The notes under the pieces: generated by a model
Seen by the model: the letters and a program-made list of their open reading frames with translations, nothing else
Told to the model about the DNA's origin: nothing
Databases searched by the model: none
Shown: piece after piece, positions 8,799 to 20,613 of the stretch
How the letters are laid out: every line of letters starts with the position of its first letter
Numbering within the stretch: position 1 is the first letter of the stretch
DNA from: Nevskiaceae bacterium
Lineage (GTDB): Bacteria > Pseudomonadota > Gammaproteobacteria > Nevskiales > Nevskiaceae
NCBI GenBank assembly: GCA_004297005.1
Contig: SCVA01000024.1
Coordinates: forward strand, 1 to 64,000
DNA length: 64,000 nucleotides
Direction: 5' to 3'
Made by a program: the position numbers and the translations under genes

Positions 8799-9608
8799 CT
8801 AGTGGCGCAGCGCCTTCTCCTGCATCACGGTCGCCGCGATCTCCTCGATGCTCATGTTGGCCGAGTTCACGTAGGGCACGTTGAAGCGGCGGTACAACTG
8901 CTCGGCCTGGCGCAGCTCGAAGGCGCATTGCGCCAGGGAGGCGTAGCGCGAGCCAGGCCGGCGCTCGTTGCGCACCTGGGCTAGGCGTTCGGCGTCGGAA
9001 GTGAGTCCGAACAGCCGGTCCTCCAGCCCCTGCAGGGCGGTGGGCAGGCGCGGTTTTTCGAGATCTTCCTCCAGCAGGGGGAAGTTGGTGGCGAAGATAC
9101 CGTGCTGCAGCGCCAGGTAGAGGGTGGTCGGCGTCTTGCCGCAACGGCTGGGGGCGATCAGGATCAGCTCGGCCTTGCTGAGGTCGCGCGTCGACTGGCC
9201 GTCGTCGTGCTCCATCGCGTAGTTCATCGCGTCGATGCGGGCGTTGTAGCGGTTGCCGTCGGCCAAGCCGTGCGCGCGCCCTTGGGCCTGGGTGGAATTG
9301 ACGCCCAGCTCCTGTTCCAGGGTGTGGATGTAGGTATCGAAAAGGTCGATGAACAGGCCCTTGCACTCGCGCAGCACCGCCCGCGCGGCGTCGTTGGTGG
9401 TGGTGGAGAACACCAGTGGCCGGGCGCCGTCGCTGTCGCCGACGTGGTTGATGTATTCCACCGTCGCCCGCGCCTTTTCCGGGGTGGCGATGAACGGCAG
9501 GGTCACTTTGCGGAATTCCACCCCCTCGAACTGGGTCAGTAGGGAGTTGCCCAGGGTCTCGGCGGTGATGCCAGTGCCGTCAGATAGGAAAAACACATGC
9601 CTTTGCAT
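8799..9608 (-). CDS. ppsR: PEP synthase regulatory protein (bifunctional kinase/pyrophosphorylase, DUF299)
   Basis: About 269 residues from ATG 9608. The family begins with [15 protein letters not shown], present right after this start, so the longer frame from 9644 is unlikely. A P-loop-like [15 protein letters not shown] lies near residue 150. PpsR inactivates PEP synthase by ADP-dependent phosphorylation of the Thr beside its catalytic His and reactivates it by Pi-dependent dephosphorylation. It is transcribed divergently from its target ppsA, the common arrangement in Proteobacteria. Confidence 0.95.
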   Translation of the reverse strand: MQRHVFFLSDGTGITAETLGNSLLTQFEGVEFRKVTLPFIATPEKARATVEYINHVGDSDGARPLVFSTTTNDAARAVLRECKGLFIDLFDTYIHTLEQELGVNSTQAQGRAHGLADGNRYNARIDAMNYAMEHDDGQSTRDLSKAELILIAPSRCGKTPTTLYLALQHGIFATNFPLLEEDLEKPRLPTALQGLEDRLFGLTSDAERLAQVRNERRPGSRYASLAQCAFELRQAEQLYRRFNVPYVNSANMSIEEIAATVMQEKALRH

Positions 9609-9705
9609 AGTCTGGCTGAGGTACGGGTTGGGCGGGCAGTTCACGTATTCTAGGCGCCGCCGCTCGCGGCCCCAGCCTCACCCACTATCTCAGGGATTTC
9701 ATCCA

Positions 9706-12093
9706 GTGACCGCTTCCGCAACCCCTCACGTCCTCTGGTACTCGCAGCTCGGCATGCACGACGTCGAAATCGTCGGCGGCAAGAATGCCTCCCTGGGCGA
9801 GATGATCCGCAACCTCGCCGCCTCCGGCGTCAAGGTGCCCAACGGCTACGCGACCACCGCTGCTGCCTACCGCGAGTTCCTCAGCTACGAAGGCCTGGAC
9901 GACCGCGTCAACGCCCTGCTGGACGCCCTCGACATCGAGGACGTGCAGGCCCTGGCGAAGACCGGCAAGGAGATCCGGGAGGCGGTGGTCAAGGCGCCCT
10001 TCCCCACCCAGCTCGAGCAGGAGATCCGTGACGGCTACGCCAAGCTGGTCGCCGAGTCCGGCGGCCTCGAAGTCTCGGTGGCAGTGCGCTCCAGCGCTAC
10101 CGCCGAAGACCTGCCCGACGCCAGCTTCGCCGGCCAGCAGGAGACCTTCCTCAACGTCCAGGGCATCGACAACGTCCTGCACGCGATCAAGGAGGTGTTC
10201 GCCTCGCTGTTCAACGACCGCGCCATCTCCTACCGCGTGCACCATCACTTCGACCACAAGGCGGTGGCGCTGTCGGCCGGCGTGCAGCGCATGGTGCGCT
10301 CGGACCAGGGCTCGTCCGGCGTGATGTTCACCATGGATACCGAGTCCGGCTTCCGCGAGGCGGTGTTCATCACCGCCAGCTATGGCCTGGGCGAGGCCGT
10401 GGTCCAGGGCGCGGTCAACCCGGACGAGTTCTATGCCTACAAGCCCAACATCCGTGCCGGCCGGCCGGCCATCCTCAAGCGTGGCCTGGGCGAAAAAGCC
10501 AAAAAGATGGTCTACACCGCCGACCGCAAGCTCGGCCGCACCATCGAATTCGTACCGGTGCCCGCCGAGGACCGCCAGAAGTTCTGCCTGACCGACGCCG
10601 ACGTCGAGTCGCTCGCCAAGCAGGCTCTGATCATCGAGGACCACTACGGCCGTCCGATGGACATCGAGTGGGGCAAGGACGGCGTCGACGGCCAGCTCTA
10701 CATCCTCCAGGCCCGTCCCGAGACCGTGCAGTCGCGCGCTTCCGCCAACACCCTGCGGCGCTACAAGCTCAAGGGCAAGAGCACGGTGCTTGCCGAGGGC
10801 CGCGCCATCGGCCAGAAGATCGGCGCCGGCAAGGTGCGCAATCTGAGGAACCTGGACGAGATGGCGCGCGTGCAGCCCGGCGACGTGCTGGTCACCGACA
10901 TGACCGACCCCGACTGGGAGCCGGTGATGAAGCGTGCCAGCGCCATCGTCACCAATCGCGGCGGCCGCACCTGCCACGCGGCGATTATTGCCCGCGAGCT
11001 GGGTATCCCCGCCGTGGTCGGTTGCGGCGACGCTACCACCAAGCTCAAGGACGGCGACGAGGTGACGGTGAGCTGCGCCGAGGGCGACACCGGCTACATC
11101 TACCAGGGCCATATCGACTTCGTGGTCGATGAGGTGGCGCTGGACCAGATGCCGGAGATTCCGGTCAAGATCATGATGAACGTCGGCACCCCGGAGCAGG
11201 CCTTCGACTTCGCCGCCCTGCCGCACCGTGGCGTCGGCCTCGCCCGTCTGGAATTCATCATCAACCGCCAGATCGGCATCCACCCCAAGGCGCTGCTGGA
11301 GCTGGATCAGCAGGCGCCGGACCTCAAGCGCACGATCAACACGATGATCGCCGCCTACGCCTCGCCCACCGACTACTACATCAAGCGTCTGGCCGAGGGC
11401 ATTGCCACCATTGCCGCCGCCTTCGCGCCGCAGCCGGTGATCGTGCGCTGCTCCGACTTCAAGTCCAACGAGTACGCCAATCTGGTCGGCGGCAAGAAGT
11501 ACGAGCCGCACGAAGAGAATCCGATGATCGGCTTCCGTGGCGCCAGCCGCTACATCGCGCCGGACTTCCGCCCCTGCTTCGACCTCGAATGCAAGGCGCT
11601 CAAGTACGTGCGCGACGAGATGGGGTTGACCAACGTCAAGATCATGATCCCCTTCGTGCGTACCGTGGACGAGGCGCGCAAGGTGGGCGAGATCCTCGCC
11701 GAGAATGGCCTCAAGCGTGGGGACAACGGCCTGCAACTGATCATGATGTGCGAGCTGCCCAGCAACGCCGTGCTGGCCGACGAGTTCCTCGAGCACTTCG
11801 ACGGCTTCTCGATCGGCAGCAACGACATGACCCAGCTCACCCTGGGCCTGGATCGCGACTCCGGCCTGGTCGCCGATCTCTTCGACGAGCGCAACGCGGC
11901 GGTGAAGAAGATGCTGGCGATGGCCATCGCCGCCTGCCGCAAGCAGGGCAAGTACATCGGCATCTGCGGCCAGGGCCCCAGCGATCACCCCGACCTCGCC
12001 AAGTGGCTGCTGGACCAGGGCATCGAGTCGATGTCGCTGAACCCGGATACCGTGGTCGAGACCTGGCTGTTCCTGGCCGGACAGAAGGCCTGA
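9706..12093 (+). CDS. ppsA: Phosphoenolpyruvate synthase
   Basis: 795 residues from GTG 9706, close to the E. coli size; the frame stays open upstream but that part lacks family resemblance. Makes PEP from pyruvate and ATP for gluconeogenesis. Order: N-terminal ATP-grasp domain ([11 protein letters not shown] near residue 20, QETFLNVQG), central swivelling domain with the phosphohistidine loop [19 protein letters not shown] (catalytic His424), C-terminal TIM barrel with [21 protein letters not shown] and the active-site Cys in [11 protein letters not shown]. The regulatory Thr precedes the His (RTCH), matching control by PpsR. Paired metabolically with maeB downstream. Confidence 0.97.
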   Translation: MTASATPHVLWYSQLGMHDVEIVGGKNASLGEMIRNLAASGVKVPNGYATTAAAYREFLSYEGLDDRVNALLDALDIEDVQALAKTGKEIREAVVKAPFPTQLEQEIRDGYAKLVAESGGLEVSVAVRSSATAEDLPDASFAGQQETFLNVQGIDNVLHAIKEVFASLFNDRAISYRVHHHFDHKAVALSAGVQRMVRSDQGSSGVMFTMDTESGFREAVFITASYGLGEAVVQGAVNPDEFYAYKPNIRAGRPAILKRGLGEKAKKMVYTADRKLGRTIEFVPVPAEDRQKFCLTDADVESLAKQALIIEDHYGRPMDIEWGKDGVDGQLYILQARPETVQSRASANTLRRYKLKGKSTVLAEGRAIGQKIGAGKVRNLRNLDEMARVQPGDVLVTDMTDPDWEPVMKRASAIVTNRGGRTCHAAIIARELGIPAVVGCGDATTKLKDGDEVTVSCAEGDTGYIYQGHIDFVVDEVALDQMPEIPVKIMMNVGTPEQAFDFAALPHRGVGLARLEFIINRQIGIHPKALLELDQQAPDLKRTINTMIAAYASPTDYYIKRLAEGIATIAAAFAPQPVIVRCSDFKSNEYANLVGGKKYEPHEENPMIGFRGASRYIAPDFRPCFDLECKALKYVRDEMGLTNVKIMIPFVRTVDEARKVGEILAENGLKRGDNGLQLIMMCELPSNAVLADEFLEHFDGFSIGSNDMTQLTLGLDRDSGLVADLFDERNAAVKKMLAMAIAACRKQGKYIGICGQGPSDHPDLAKWLLDQGIESMSLNPDTVVETWLFLAGQKA

Positions 12094-12099
12094 GCCTGC

Positions 12100-12128
12100 G
12101 CCGGCTCCCGCCCAGGGCGGGAGCCGGC
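12100..12128 (+). terminator. Strong GC hairpin after ppsA
   Basis: A 13-bp perfect stem GCCGGCTCCCGCC / GGCGGGAGCCGGC with a 3-nt loop starts 6 bases after the ppsA stop. No clear U-tract follows, so it may end transcription inefficiently or protect the 3' end. Confidence 0.5.
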
Positions 12129-12232
12129 TGCATCAGACCAAAATCCTGGGGTACGCGAGGCGGCGGGCAGCTTGTCAGGGACTACCATAGCGTTCCGGCT
12201 TCGCCGCCAGGATCAGGGTCCCTAACGCAGTC

Positions 12233-14539
<2,307 letters not shown>

Positions 14540-14580
14540 CTGGGCTTTGTCACTAGCTGGATTTGTCTTTCGAAAATGCG

Positions 14581-15126
14581 CTAGCGAACGTCGCTGCAGA
14601 ACTCGAATACTTCGACGGTGTACCCGCTAAGGCTGCCATCGAACAGTAGTTCAACGGCATTGAACGGCTTGGTCGCCCGCACCGTGACCAGGCCGCCGGA
14701 GCTACCAACGCCGTTTATGTCCACTGCGTTGCGAGAGTCAAAGGTGTATTCATTCTGCAGCGCGGTACCTAGATAGGTACGGACCGTGCCGGCCATTGAA
14801 ACGGCGGCCGAAGCGGTTTTTTGAATCTCAAATCGCACTCCCGCCTTGCTGCCCGAGGCAAAAACGATTCCGCGCTGCGCGGTGACCCGCAAGCCCTGCT
14901 TGCCATTGACCGCGAGCGGAATGAGTAGACTCGCCGCAGTAGCTGGATCGCCATCAATGGCGTTGCCCGAGGCTTCGACCTTGGAAACAGTGACTGCGCC
15001 GCTGGATACTGCCGCGACTCGCGTGCTGCCGCCAGCGATGGCGGTGCATTTCGCGGCGGCAGCAGCTTCGCTGGCGCAAGCCAAAATCAGACACAGGCTT
15101 GCGATACTGCGAACCAAATTGCTCAT
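14581..15126 (-). CDS. Hypothetical secreted protein
   Basis: 181 residues with a Sec signal peptide (MSNLVRSIASLCLILACASE, then AAAAA and a likely cleavage near residue 25). The mature part is small-residue rich and beta-like, with two cysteines (about 27 and 176) that could form one disulphide. Start supported by AAGGA upstream. It does not match a family I recognise. Divergent from the RNase T2 gene with a 57-base gap, so the two may share a regulatory region. Probably periplasmic or extracellular. Confidence 0.6.
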   Translation of the reverse strand: MSNLVRSIASLCLILACASEAAAAAKCTAIAGGSTRVAAVSSGAVTVSKVEASGNAIDGDPATAASLLIPLAVNGKQGLRVTAQRGIVFASGSKAGVRFEIQKTASAAVSMAGTVRTYLGTALQNEYTFDSRNAVDINGVGSSGGLVTVRATKPFNAVELLFDGSLSGYTVEVFEFCSDVR

Positions 15127-15183
15127 GGATTTTCCTTATTTAGTTTTGCCAGTAACCGAGCTGAATATCGCGCCACCTGACTT

Positions 15184-15828
15184 ATGCGTCAACTGTCAAT
15201 TACCTGCTTGCTTCGGATCACCGTGGTCGCCTGTTGGCTGAGCCTGAACTCGGTGGCCCATGCGGATGCACCGGGCCGTTTCGATTACTACCTGCTGAGC
15301 CTGTCCTGGTCGCCGCAGTACTGCGCCAGCGAGGCACGCCCCGGCGACAGCCAGTGCCGTCGCCCGTACGGCTTCGTGGTGCATGGACTCTGGCCACAGC
15401 ATGAGCGTGGCTGGCCCAAGGACTGCGGGCAGGGTGAGTGGCTCTCCGAAGCGCTGATCGCGCGGATGCTGCCGATCATGCCCAGCCGGCCCTTGATCCT
15501 GCACGCGTGGAAGAAGCACGGCGTCTGTTCCGGTCTGGGTGCAGAGCGCTATTTCGATGCCGTCGAGCGTGCCTACCACGGCGTCCGCATACCGGCGCGC
15601 TACGCGGCGCCGCGTGACTATCTGAGCTTGGCGCCGGCGACTCTGGAGGCCGATTTCCGCGCCCTGAATCCTGCCCTGAAGCCGGAGATGCTGGCGGTGC
15701 AGTGCAGCGGCAACTACCTGCGCGAGCTTCGCATCTGTCTGGATCGCCAGTTGCAGCCACGTGCCTGCGGTCCTGAAGTGCGGGACCGCTGTGGCAAGCA
15801 GGCGGTGTTGCGTCCGAGCCGACCCTAG
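15184..15828 (+). CDS. Ribonuclease T2 family protein, secreted
   Basis: 214 residues with an N-terminal signal peptide cleaved near AHA-DA (about 27). RNase T2 enzymes cut single-stranded RNA through 2',3'-cyclic intermediates in the periplasm or outside the cell. The CAS1 motif GFVVHGLWPQ gives catalytic His67. The CAS2 region reads HAWKKHGVC with His107, Lys111 and His112. The Glu normally second in the HEWxKHG motif is Ala108 here, so activity may be reduced. Cysteines are conserved for disulphides. No clear Shine-Dalgarno precedes ATG 15184. Confidence 0.85.
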   Translation: MRQLSITCLLRITVVACWLSLNSVAHADAPGRFDYYLLSLSWSPQYCASEARPGDSQCRRPYGFVVHGLWPQHERGWPKDCGQGEWLSEALIARMLPIMPSRPLILHAWKKHGVCSGLGAERYFDAVERAYHGVRIPARYAAPRDYLSLAPATLEADFRALNPALKPEMLAVQCSGNYLRELRICLDRQLQPRACGPEVRDRCGKQAVLRPSRP

Positions 15829-15849
15829 CGGGCAGGCAACGGCTGCGCG

Positions 15850-17118
15850 CTAGGCGGCGCCGATGTTGGGATCGGCCGCGCCTAGGCGCACTTCGCGCAG
15901 TTGCGGCCGCTGTGGCAACAGCAGATGAAACTGGCTGCCCCTGCCCTCGCCCTCCGAGCTCGCGTACAACTCGCCGCCGTGATGCACGGCGATCTTGCGG
16001 CAGATGGCGAGGCCAATGCCGCTGCCCTCGTACTCGTCCTGCGGATGCAGGCGCCGGAAGATCGCGAACACCGCCTCCAGTTGCGTCGGCGGAATGCCGA
16101 TGCCGTTGTCGGCGATGACCAGATGCCAGCGCTCGCCCTCGGCCGTGCAGCCGATCTCGATGCGCGGCTGTGAGCCGGGCTTCTGGAACTTGAGCGCGTT
16201 GCCGATCAGGTTCTGGAACAACTGCGTTAGCAGCCGGTGTTCGGCCAGCACCTCCGGCAGCTCGCCACGGACGATCTCGGCCCTGCTGCTGGCGAGCTGC
16301 GCGCTCAGCGGCTTCAGCGCCTCGTCGATGGTTCCGGCCAGGGGTTTGAGTTCCAGACGGGCCTCGGCGCCGCGGCCCACGCGCGAGAGCGCCAGCAGGT
16401 CTTCGATCAGGGCCTTCATCTGCCGTACGCCCTGGCCGATGAAGTCGAGAAACTCCAGCCCGTCGCCCTCCAGCCGCTCGCGGTAGCGGCGCTCCAGCAA
16501 CTGCACGAAGCCGGCGATGTTGCGCAACGGCGCCTGCAGATCGTGGCTGGCGATGTAGGCAAACTGTTCCAACTCGGCGACCGCGCGGTTGAGATCGGCC
16601 AGCGAACGCCGCAGCTCGCGTTCCGCCACCTCGCGCGCCGCCATCTCGGTCTGCAACTGATGGTTGGTTTCTTCCAGCCGGGCGTTGGCCTGGGCCAGTT
16701 GCTGGTTGGCAGTCTCCAGTTCCTCCGGGGTACGCATGGCGAGCAGGCGTGGCACCAGGGGCAGGATGGCAGCGGCGGTGGCGATCGACACCAGCGCAGT
16801 CAGCAGCTTGAGCCAGCCCTGCGCCCAGTAGATCGGCGACCAGATCGTGATGATGCCCAGCACATAGCTGGTGCCGCAGAGCAGGATGAAGGCCGCGAAC
16901 AGGGAGATTGCCCAACTGAACGACAATGCCGTCTGGCGCCGTCGCTGGAAGTAGACCAGCGTCATCGGGATCATGAAATAGGCCAGAGCCGTCACGGCAT
17001 CGGCGGCGACGTGCAGCCAGAGCAGGTCGCCGTGACCGGCGAAACTGAGGCCGTGCGGGAGCAGGCTGTCGCCCGACCAGGGCTCTGGCGTCACGCCAGG
17101 CGCACCGGACGCGCCCAT
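15850..17118 (-). CDS. Histidine kinase with ethylene-receptor-like transmembrane domain
   Basis: 422 residues. Residues about 33-128 hold three hydrophobic helices resembling the ETR1 ethylene-binding domain: Asp40, Tyr47, Ile50, Pro51 and Cys81 align with ETR1 D25, Y32, I35, P36 and C65. The second copper ligand, ETR1 His69, is Tyr85 (TAT codon 16864-16866). A coiled coil (132-185) leads to the HisKA box IASHDLQAPLRN (His192) and an HATPase domain (NLIGNALKFQ, IADNGIGIP, GSGIGLAICRK), all intact. It overlaps the upstream receiver-GGDEF-EAL gene; an alternative GTG start at 17094 would give a 4-base GTGA overlap. Likely kinase of this three-gene operon; the signal is unknown. Confidence 0.88.
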   Translation of the reverse strand: MGASGAPGVTPEPWSGDSLLPHGLSFAGHGDLLWLHVAADAVTALAYFMIPMTLVYFQRRRQTALSFSWAISLFAAFILLCGTSYVLGIITIWSPIYWAQGWLKLLTALVSIATAAAILPLVPRLLAMRTPEELETANQQLAQANARLEETNHQLQTEMAAREVAERELRRSLADLNRAVAELEQFAYIASHDLQAPLRNIAGFVQLLERRYRERLEGDGLEFLDFIGQGVRQMKALIEDLLALSRVGRGAEARLELKPLAGTIDEALKPLSAQLASSRAEIVRGELPEVLAEHRLLTQLFQNLIGNALKFQKPGSQPRIEIGCTAEGERWHLVIADNGIGIPPTQLEAVFAIFRRLHPQDEYEGSGIGLAICRKIAVHHGGELYASSEGEGRGSQFHLLLPQRPQLREVRLGAADPNIGAA

Positions 17119-18797
17119 TGCACCGGCACCAGATGCGCCTCCAGCGGCACCACCACGCGCTCACCCTGCATCCAGCGCAAGCCGATCACCCGCAGCGCCG
17201 CCAGGGCTTCGGCGGAGTCGACTCCGGTGGCGATGGCCGGGATGCCCAGGCCGCGCGCGGCCCCGAGCACCGCGTTGAAGTAGCGGCGGCTGGCGCCCTG
17301 CAGGCTGTCATCCAGCAAGCCCCGCAACTGCCCTTGGCTCAGCTTGATACCGGCCAAGGGGAGTTGGCTGAGTTGACCGAGGCTGGTATCTCCGCCGTCG
17401 CCATCCAGCACCAGACGAAAGCCCATGGCATGCAGGGCCTGCAATGCCTCCTGATACGGGGTCGGATTGCGGAAGGCCAGTTCCTCCACCTCCAGGTTCA
17501 GGCAGGCGGAAGGCAGATCGAAAGCCGCCAACACCGAATGCAGGCGTGCCGGCAAGTCACGCTGGCGCAGACAGGTCGCCGGCAGATTCAGTGCCAGGCG
17601 CTCGGCCTGGAAGCCGCCACCGACCCAGTCGCTCCAGGCTCGGCCCAGATATTCCGCGCAGGCCAGTACCCACTCCGCGCTCTGCGCACTGTCGGTTGGC
17701 GCCGCGGACGTTGGCATCACCTGTCCGCCCACCAGGGGGATCAGTTCCAGGCCGGCACAGAGGCCGGTTTCGGTATCCACCCAGGGCTGCCAGCGGCCGT
17801 CGAGATCCACCGGGGTGAATGAGGCCGCAGGCGTCGGCGCCGGCGCGACCGCCGTTTCCTCCAACTGCAACCCGGCCAGCCCGCTGCGGCCGGCTGGTAG
17901 TGAAGAAGCAAGATTGCGCGCGCGTACCAGCAACTCCTCGGCACTCTCGGGTCCACCGGCGAACACCGCCAGACCGATGCGCAAGCTTGGCTGCACCGTG
18001 CAATGGCCGATCTGTCGTACCGCCTCCACCCGCTGCATTAACTGCCGGGCAGCTTCGCTCAGCGTGGCTGCTTCGGGCAGCGGATACAGCAGCAGCGCGA
18101 ACTGTTCGTCGTCCAGCCGCGCCAGCGTGTCGGACCCGCGCAAGTTCTCGGCCATCAGCTCGGCGAGGCGCCGCGCCAGCTCGTCGGCGACCACGGCTCC
18201 GAACTGGGCGCGGGCGGACTCCAGGCCGTCCAGCAGAAGGCAGGCAACACCGAATTCGCCATGCCGCTGCTTGGCCTCCGCGAGTTGCAGCCTGGCGCGG
18301 TCGAGCAGCAGGGGGCGGTTCGGCAACAGGGTCAGCGGATCGCGGCTGGCCTGGAAGAAGCTGCCATCCAGTTGCTGCTCCAGTTCCACGGTCTGGCGGT
18401 TGCGCTGCACCGCGTGGCGGATCAGCTTGAGCAGCCGCTCGCCGTCGATCTCACCCTTGAGCAGATAGTCCTGCGCGCCCAGTTGCAGGGCCTGGGTGGC
18501 GGACCGCTCGTCGTCCAGCCCGGTGAGCACGACGATGGCGGCGCTGCTGTCGATCTCGCGCAGAGCGCGGACATTGTCCACCCCCTGTCCGTCCGGTAGG
18601 CCCAGGTCGAGCAGTACGCAACTAAAGCTGACGCGTTGCAGCTCGGCGATGGCCAGCGACAGCCGCTTGACCGTCTGCACCACCACCTCGCCCGATAGCG
18701 TGGCCGGGCGTAGCGCCTCGATCAGCAGGCGGCTGTCGAAGGGCGAATCTTCGACCAGCAGTACCGACAAGGCACTGGGAGTCTGCGCGCGATTCAT
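17091..18797 (-). CDS. Response regulator with receiver and degenerate GGDEF and EAL domains
   Basis: 568 residues. Residues about 10-130 are a CheY-like receiver (LLVEDSPFD, phospho-acceptor Asp in LLDLGLPD, VLTG, LLKGE). The GGDEF-like domain (about 155-290, RDPLTLLPNRPLLLDRARL) has LDDEQF where GGDEF should be, so cyclase activity is not expected. The C-terminal domain (about 330-560) has the EAL fold pattern, but the EAL motif is absent, the DDFG metal segment reads DGDGG and the catalytic Glu of AEGVE is lost (ATGVD). It probably acts as a c-di-GMP-independent or binding-only adaptor. Its start overlaps the previous receiver gene by ATGA and its end overlaps the kinase. Confidence 0.87.
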   Translation of the reverse strand: MNRAQTPSALSVLLVEDSPFDSRLLIEALRPATLSGEVVVQTVKRLSLAIAELQRVSFSCVLLDLGLPDGQGVDNVRALREIDSSAAIVVLTGLDDERSATQALQLGAQDYLLKGEIDGERLLKLIRHAVQRNRQTVELEQQLDGSFFQASRDPLTLLPNRPLLLDRARLQLAEAKQRHGEFGVACLLLDGLESARAQFGAVVADELARRLAELMAENLRGSDTLARLDDEQFALLLYPLPEAATLSEAARQLMQRVEAVRQIGHCTVQPSLRIGLAVFAGGPESAEELLVRARNLASSLPAGRSGLAGLQLEETAVAPAPTPAASFTPVDLDGRWQPWVDTETGLCAGLELIPLVGGQVMPTSAAPTDSAQSAEWVLACAEYLGRAWSDWVGGGFQAERLALNLPATCLRQRDLPARLHSVLAAFDLPSACLNLEVEELAFRNPTPYQEALQALHAMGFRLVLDGDGGDTSLGQLSQLPLAGIKLSQGQLRGLLDDSLQGASRRYFNAVLGAARGLGIPAIATGVDSAEALAALRVIGLRWMQGERVVVPLEAHLVPVQWARPVRLA

Positions 18798-19261
18798 GTC
18801 TGCGCTTGCGGCGGCGGTGGGAGCTGCACCCAGTGCAGCCAGAAGTCGCGGATCAGGCCGGCCAGCACCGCGAAGTCGTCGAGTGCGACCGGCTTGGTGA
18901 GAAAGCAGTTGGCGTGGGCGTCATAGCAGCCGGCGACATCGCTTTCCGCCTTGGAGGTGGAAAGAATCAGCACCGGGATGCGCTTGAGATTGGGGTCGGA
19001 CTTGATCTCCGCCAGCACCTCGCGGCCATGCTTACGCGGCAGGTTGAGATCGAGCAGGATGAGGTCCGGCCGCTTGATGCCGGCGTACTCGCCCTCCTTA
19101 CGCACCATCTTCATCGCCTGCTCCCCGTCGCGCGCCACGAGCAGCTCGTGGGGCATGTTGGCTTCTTTGAGCACCTCCTGGGCCAGACGGAGGTCTGCGA
19201 GGTTGTCCTCAACCAGGAGAATGACTGGACGGTGGCCTGAAGCGGATTGAGCGGTCGGCAT
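18794..19261 (-). CDS. CheY/Rcp1-like single-domain response regulator
   Basis: About 155 residues from ATG 19261; a frame to 19333 exists but the receiver begins at RPVILLVEDNLADLRLA. Phospho-acceptor Asp lies in LILLDLNLP, with the switch Ser/Thr in ILSTSK and Lys in FLTKP. The NLPRKHGREVL and DPNLKRIPV segments resemble Rcp1-type regulators that partner HWE/phytochrome-like kinases. First gene of the operon 18794-15850; stop and next start overlap in ATGA. No output domain, so it may act by protein contact or as a phosphate shuttle. Confidence 0.92.
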   Translation of the reverse strand: MPTAQSASGHRPVILLVEDNLADLRLAQEVLKEANMPHELLVARDGEQAMKMVRKEGEYAGIKRPDLILLDLNLPRKHGREVLAEIKSDPNLKRIPVLILSTSKAESDVAGCYDAHANCFLTKPVALDDFAVLAGLIRDFWLHWVQLPPPPQAQT

Positions 19262-19452
19262 ACTGGTTCTCGGGGAATCGTTCCTCACCGCGACGGCTGA
19301 GCGATGGTTGCCAGCTTGTGTCGCGAGGATCATAGGTTCTGTCAGTTTCTGCCGCCATCGGTCAGCCCACCGCAGAGCCCGCTAGACTAGCGCTCCTGTC
19401 GCGCCGCCCTCACCTGCTCCTCTTTATTCCACGGCGCCTGCCCGTCTCGTCG

Positions 19453-20352
19453 ATGTCCACCGATCTGCGCCGCGCGGCGCTCCACGTCACCACCGCCGGC
19501 GCTGCCTTCGCCCTGATGGGCGCCTTCGCCAAGGCTGCCGCCCAGGTGGGGGTTTCCAACTATCTCCTGGTCTTCGCCCGCAATCTGATCTCGGTGCTGG
19601 TGCTCATGCCCCTGCTGCTGCGCGCGGGCCCTGGCGCCTTTCGCACCCAGCGCTTCGGCGGCCATCTCTGGCGTTCCGGCTTCGGTCTGTTGGGCATGTA
19701 CACGCTCTACTACGCGATCAGCCACCTGACCCTGGCCGAGGCGCTGCTGCTCAACTACAGCTCGCCACTATTCATCCCCTTCATCGCCTGGCTGGTGCTG
19801 CGCGAGCGGCCGCCGGCCCTCTTGATCCCGGCCTCGCTGCTGGGCCTGGCCGGCGTCGCCCTGATCGTCAAACCCGCCGCGCTGGGGCTCTCGTTTGCCT
19901 CGCTGGTGGGTGCCGCCAGCGGCGTGTTCGCCGCCTGCGCGATGGTGAGCCTGCGCCGCATCAGCGACACCGAGCCACCGATGCGCGTGGTGTTCTACTT
20001 CGGCGCCGTCGGCCTGGTGATCTCGGCCATCCCCCTGTATTGGCACTGGCAACCACTGGGCTGGAAGGAACTGGGCGTGCTGCTCGGCACCGGCCTGTTC
20101 GCCACCCTCGGCCAGCTGCAACTCACCCGTGCCTATGCCTGCGCACCGGCGGCGAGAGTGGGCGCGATGGGCTACAGCGCCGTGGTCTTCGCCGGCCTGC
20201 TCGGCTGGCTGGTCTGGGGCGAGACGCCGGACGGCTGGAGCCTGCTGGGCGCGGTGCTGGTGATCGGCACCTGCGTGCTGGCCGGCTGGCAGCCAGCACC
20301 GAAAGCGCCGGCCAATCGCGCGCCGATCTCGCCGGAGGATGCGGGTAGCTGA
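19453..20352 (+). CDS. EamA/DMT-family inner-membrane transporter
   Basis: 299 residues made almost entirely of hydrophobic segments, about ten helices in two five-helix EamA repeats (1-140 and 150-290). Typical features are GAAFALMGAFAKAA in the first repeat and a second-repeat AFLRERP-like stretch (VLRERPPAL). Drug/metabolite transporters move small metabolites by exchange or efflux; the substrate cannot be inferred. It is the last housekeeping gene before the attC cluster, and a hairpin (GCGGCTT / AAGCCGC, 20413-20430) follows it. Confidence 0.88.
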   Translation: MSTDLRRAALHVTTAGAAFALMGAFAKAAAQVGVSNYLLVFARNLISVLVLMPLLLRAGPGAFRTQRFGGHLWRSGFGLLGMYTLYYAISHLTLAEALLLNYSSPLFIPFIAWLVLRERPPALLIPASLLGLAGVALIVKPAALGLSFASLVGAASGVFAACAMVSLRRISDTEPPMRVVFYFGAVGLVISAIPLYWHWQPLGWKELGVLLGTGLFATLGQLQLTRAYACAPAARVGAMGYSAVVFAGLLGWLVWGETPDGWSLLGAVLVIGTCVLAGWQPAPKAPANRAPISPEDAGS

Positions 20353-20543
20353 TCGCGCCAGGGCGACCGTTGCAACGGGTTGCGCTTGCGGCTACAACCA
20401 TCAGCAGGCGATGCGGCTTAGGGAAGCCGCAGGCAACAACCAGAAGAATCTCCAGGGAGTCCCAACATGGCCATGTTGTGTTCCGTGTTTTGCGTGAACG
20501 CAGCGAGAAATCGCCTTGCAATTCAGTATGTTGAAATTTCCCT
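20353..20543. other. Noncoding edge of the cassette region with palindromes
   Basis: About 190 bases without a convincing gene. It contains the hairpin at 20413-20430, a possible terminator of the EamA gene, and a perfect 16-bp palindrome CAACATGGCCATGTTG at 20463-20478. As it ends in an attC, it may be the remains of an ORF-less or decayed cassette. No attI or integrase fragment is recognisable. Confidence 0.4.
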
Positions 20544-20610
20544 GCCCAGATTATACGGACGCGCCGCCAGATTAGGCGGCGATCCGTGTTCCATCTAATT
20601 CGCGTTGGGC
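20544..20610 (+). repeat. attC site 1 (integron cassette recombination site)
   Basis: The right end is GTTGGGC (20604-20610), a GTTRRRY R' box preceded by TTCGC. The left end GCCCAGA (20544-20550) is a degraded R''. Between them lies a nested imperfect palindrome with CGCCGCC / GGCGGCG arms around a 6-nt loop. Layout and length match attC sites. Confidence 0.65.
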
Positions 20611-20613
20611 CTA

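Noticed and set aside
9685-11988. 767-residue open frame antisense to ppsA
   Set aside because: GC-rich codon structure of ppsA keeps the opposite frame open; the translation is His/Ala/Val-rich with no family signature and no promoter evidence.
20463-20478. 16-bp perfect palindrome as a regulator operator or attI
   Set aside because: No adjacent regulator or integrase, and the core-site consensus is missing; it may be chance or a decayed cassette feature.
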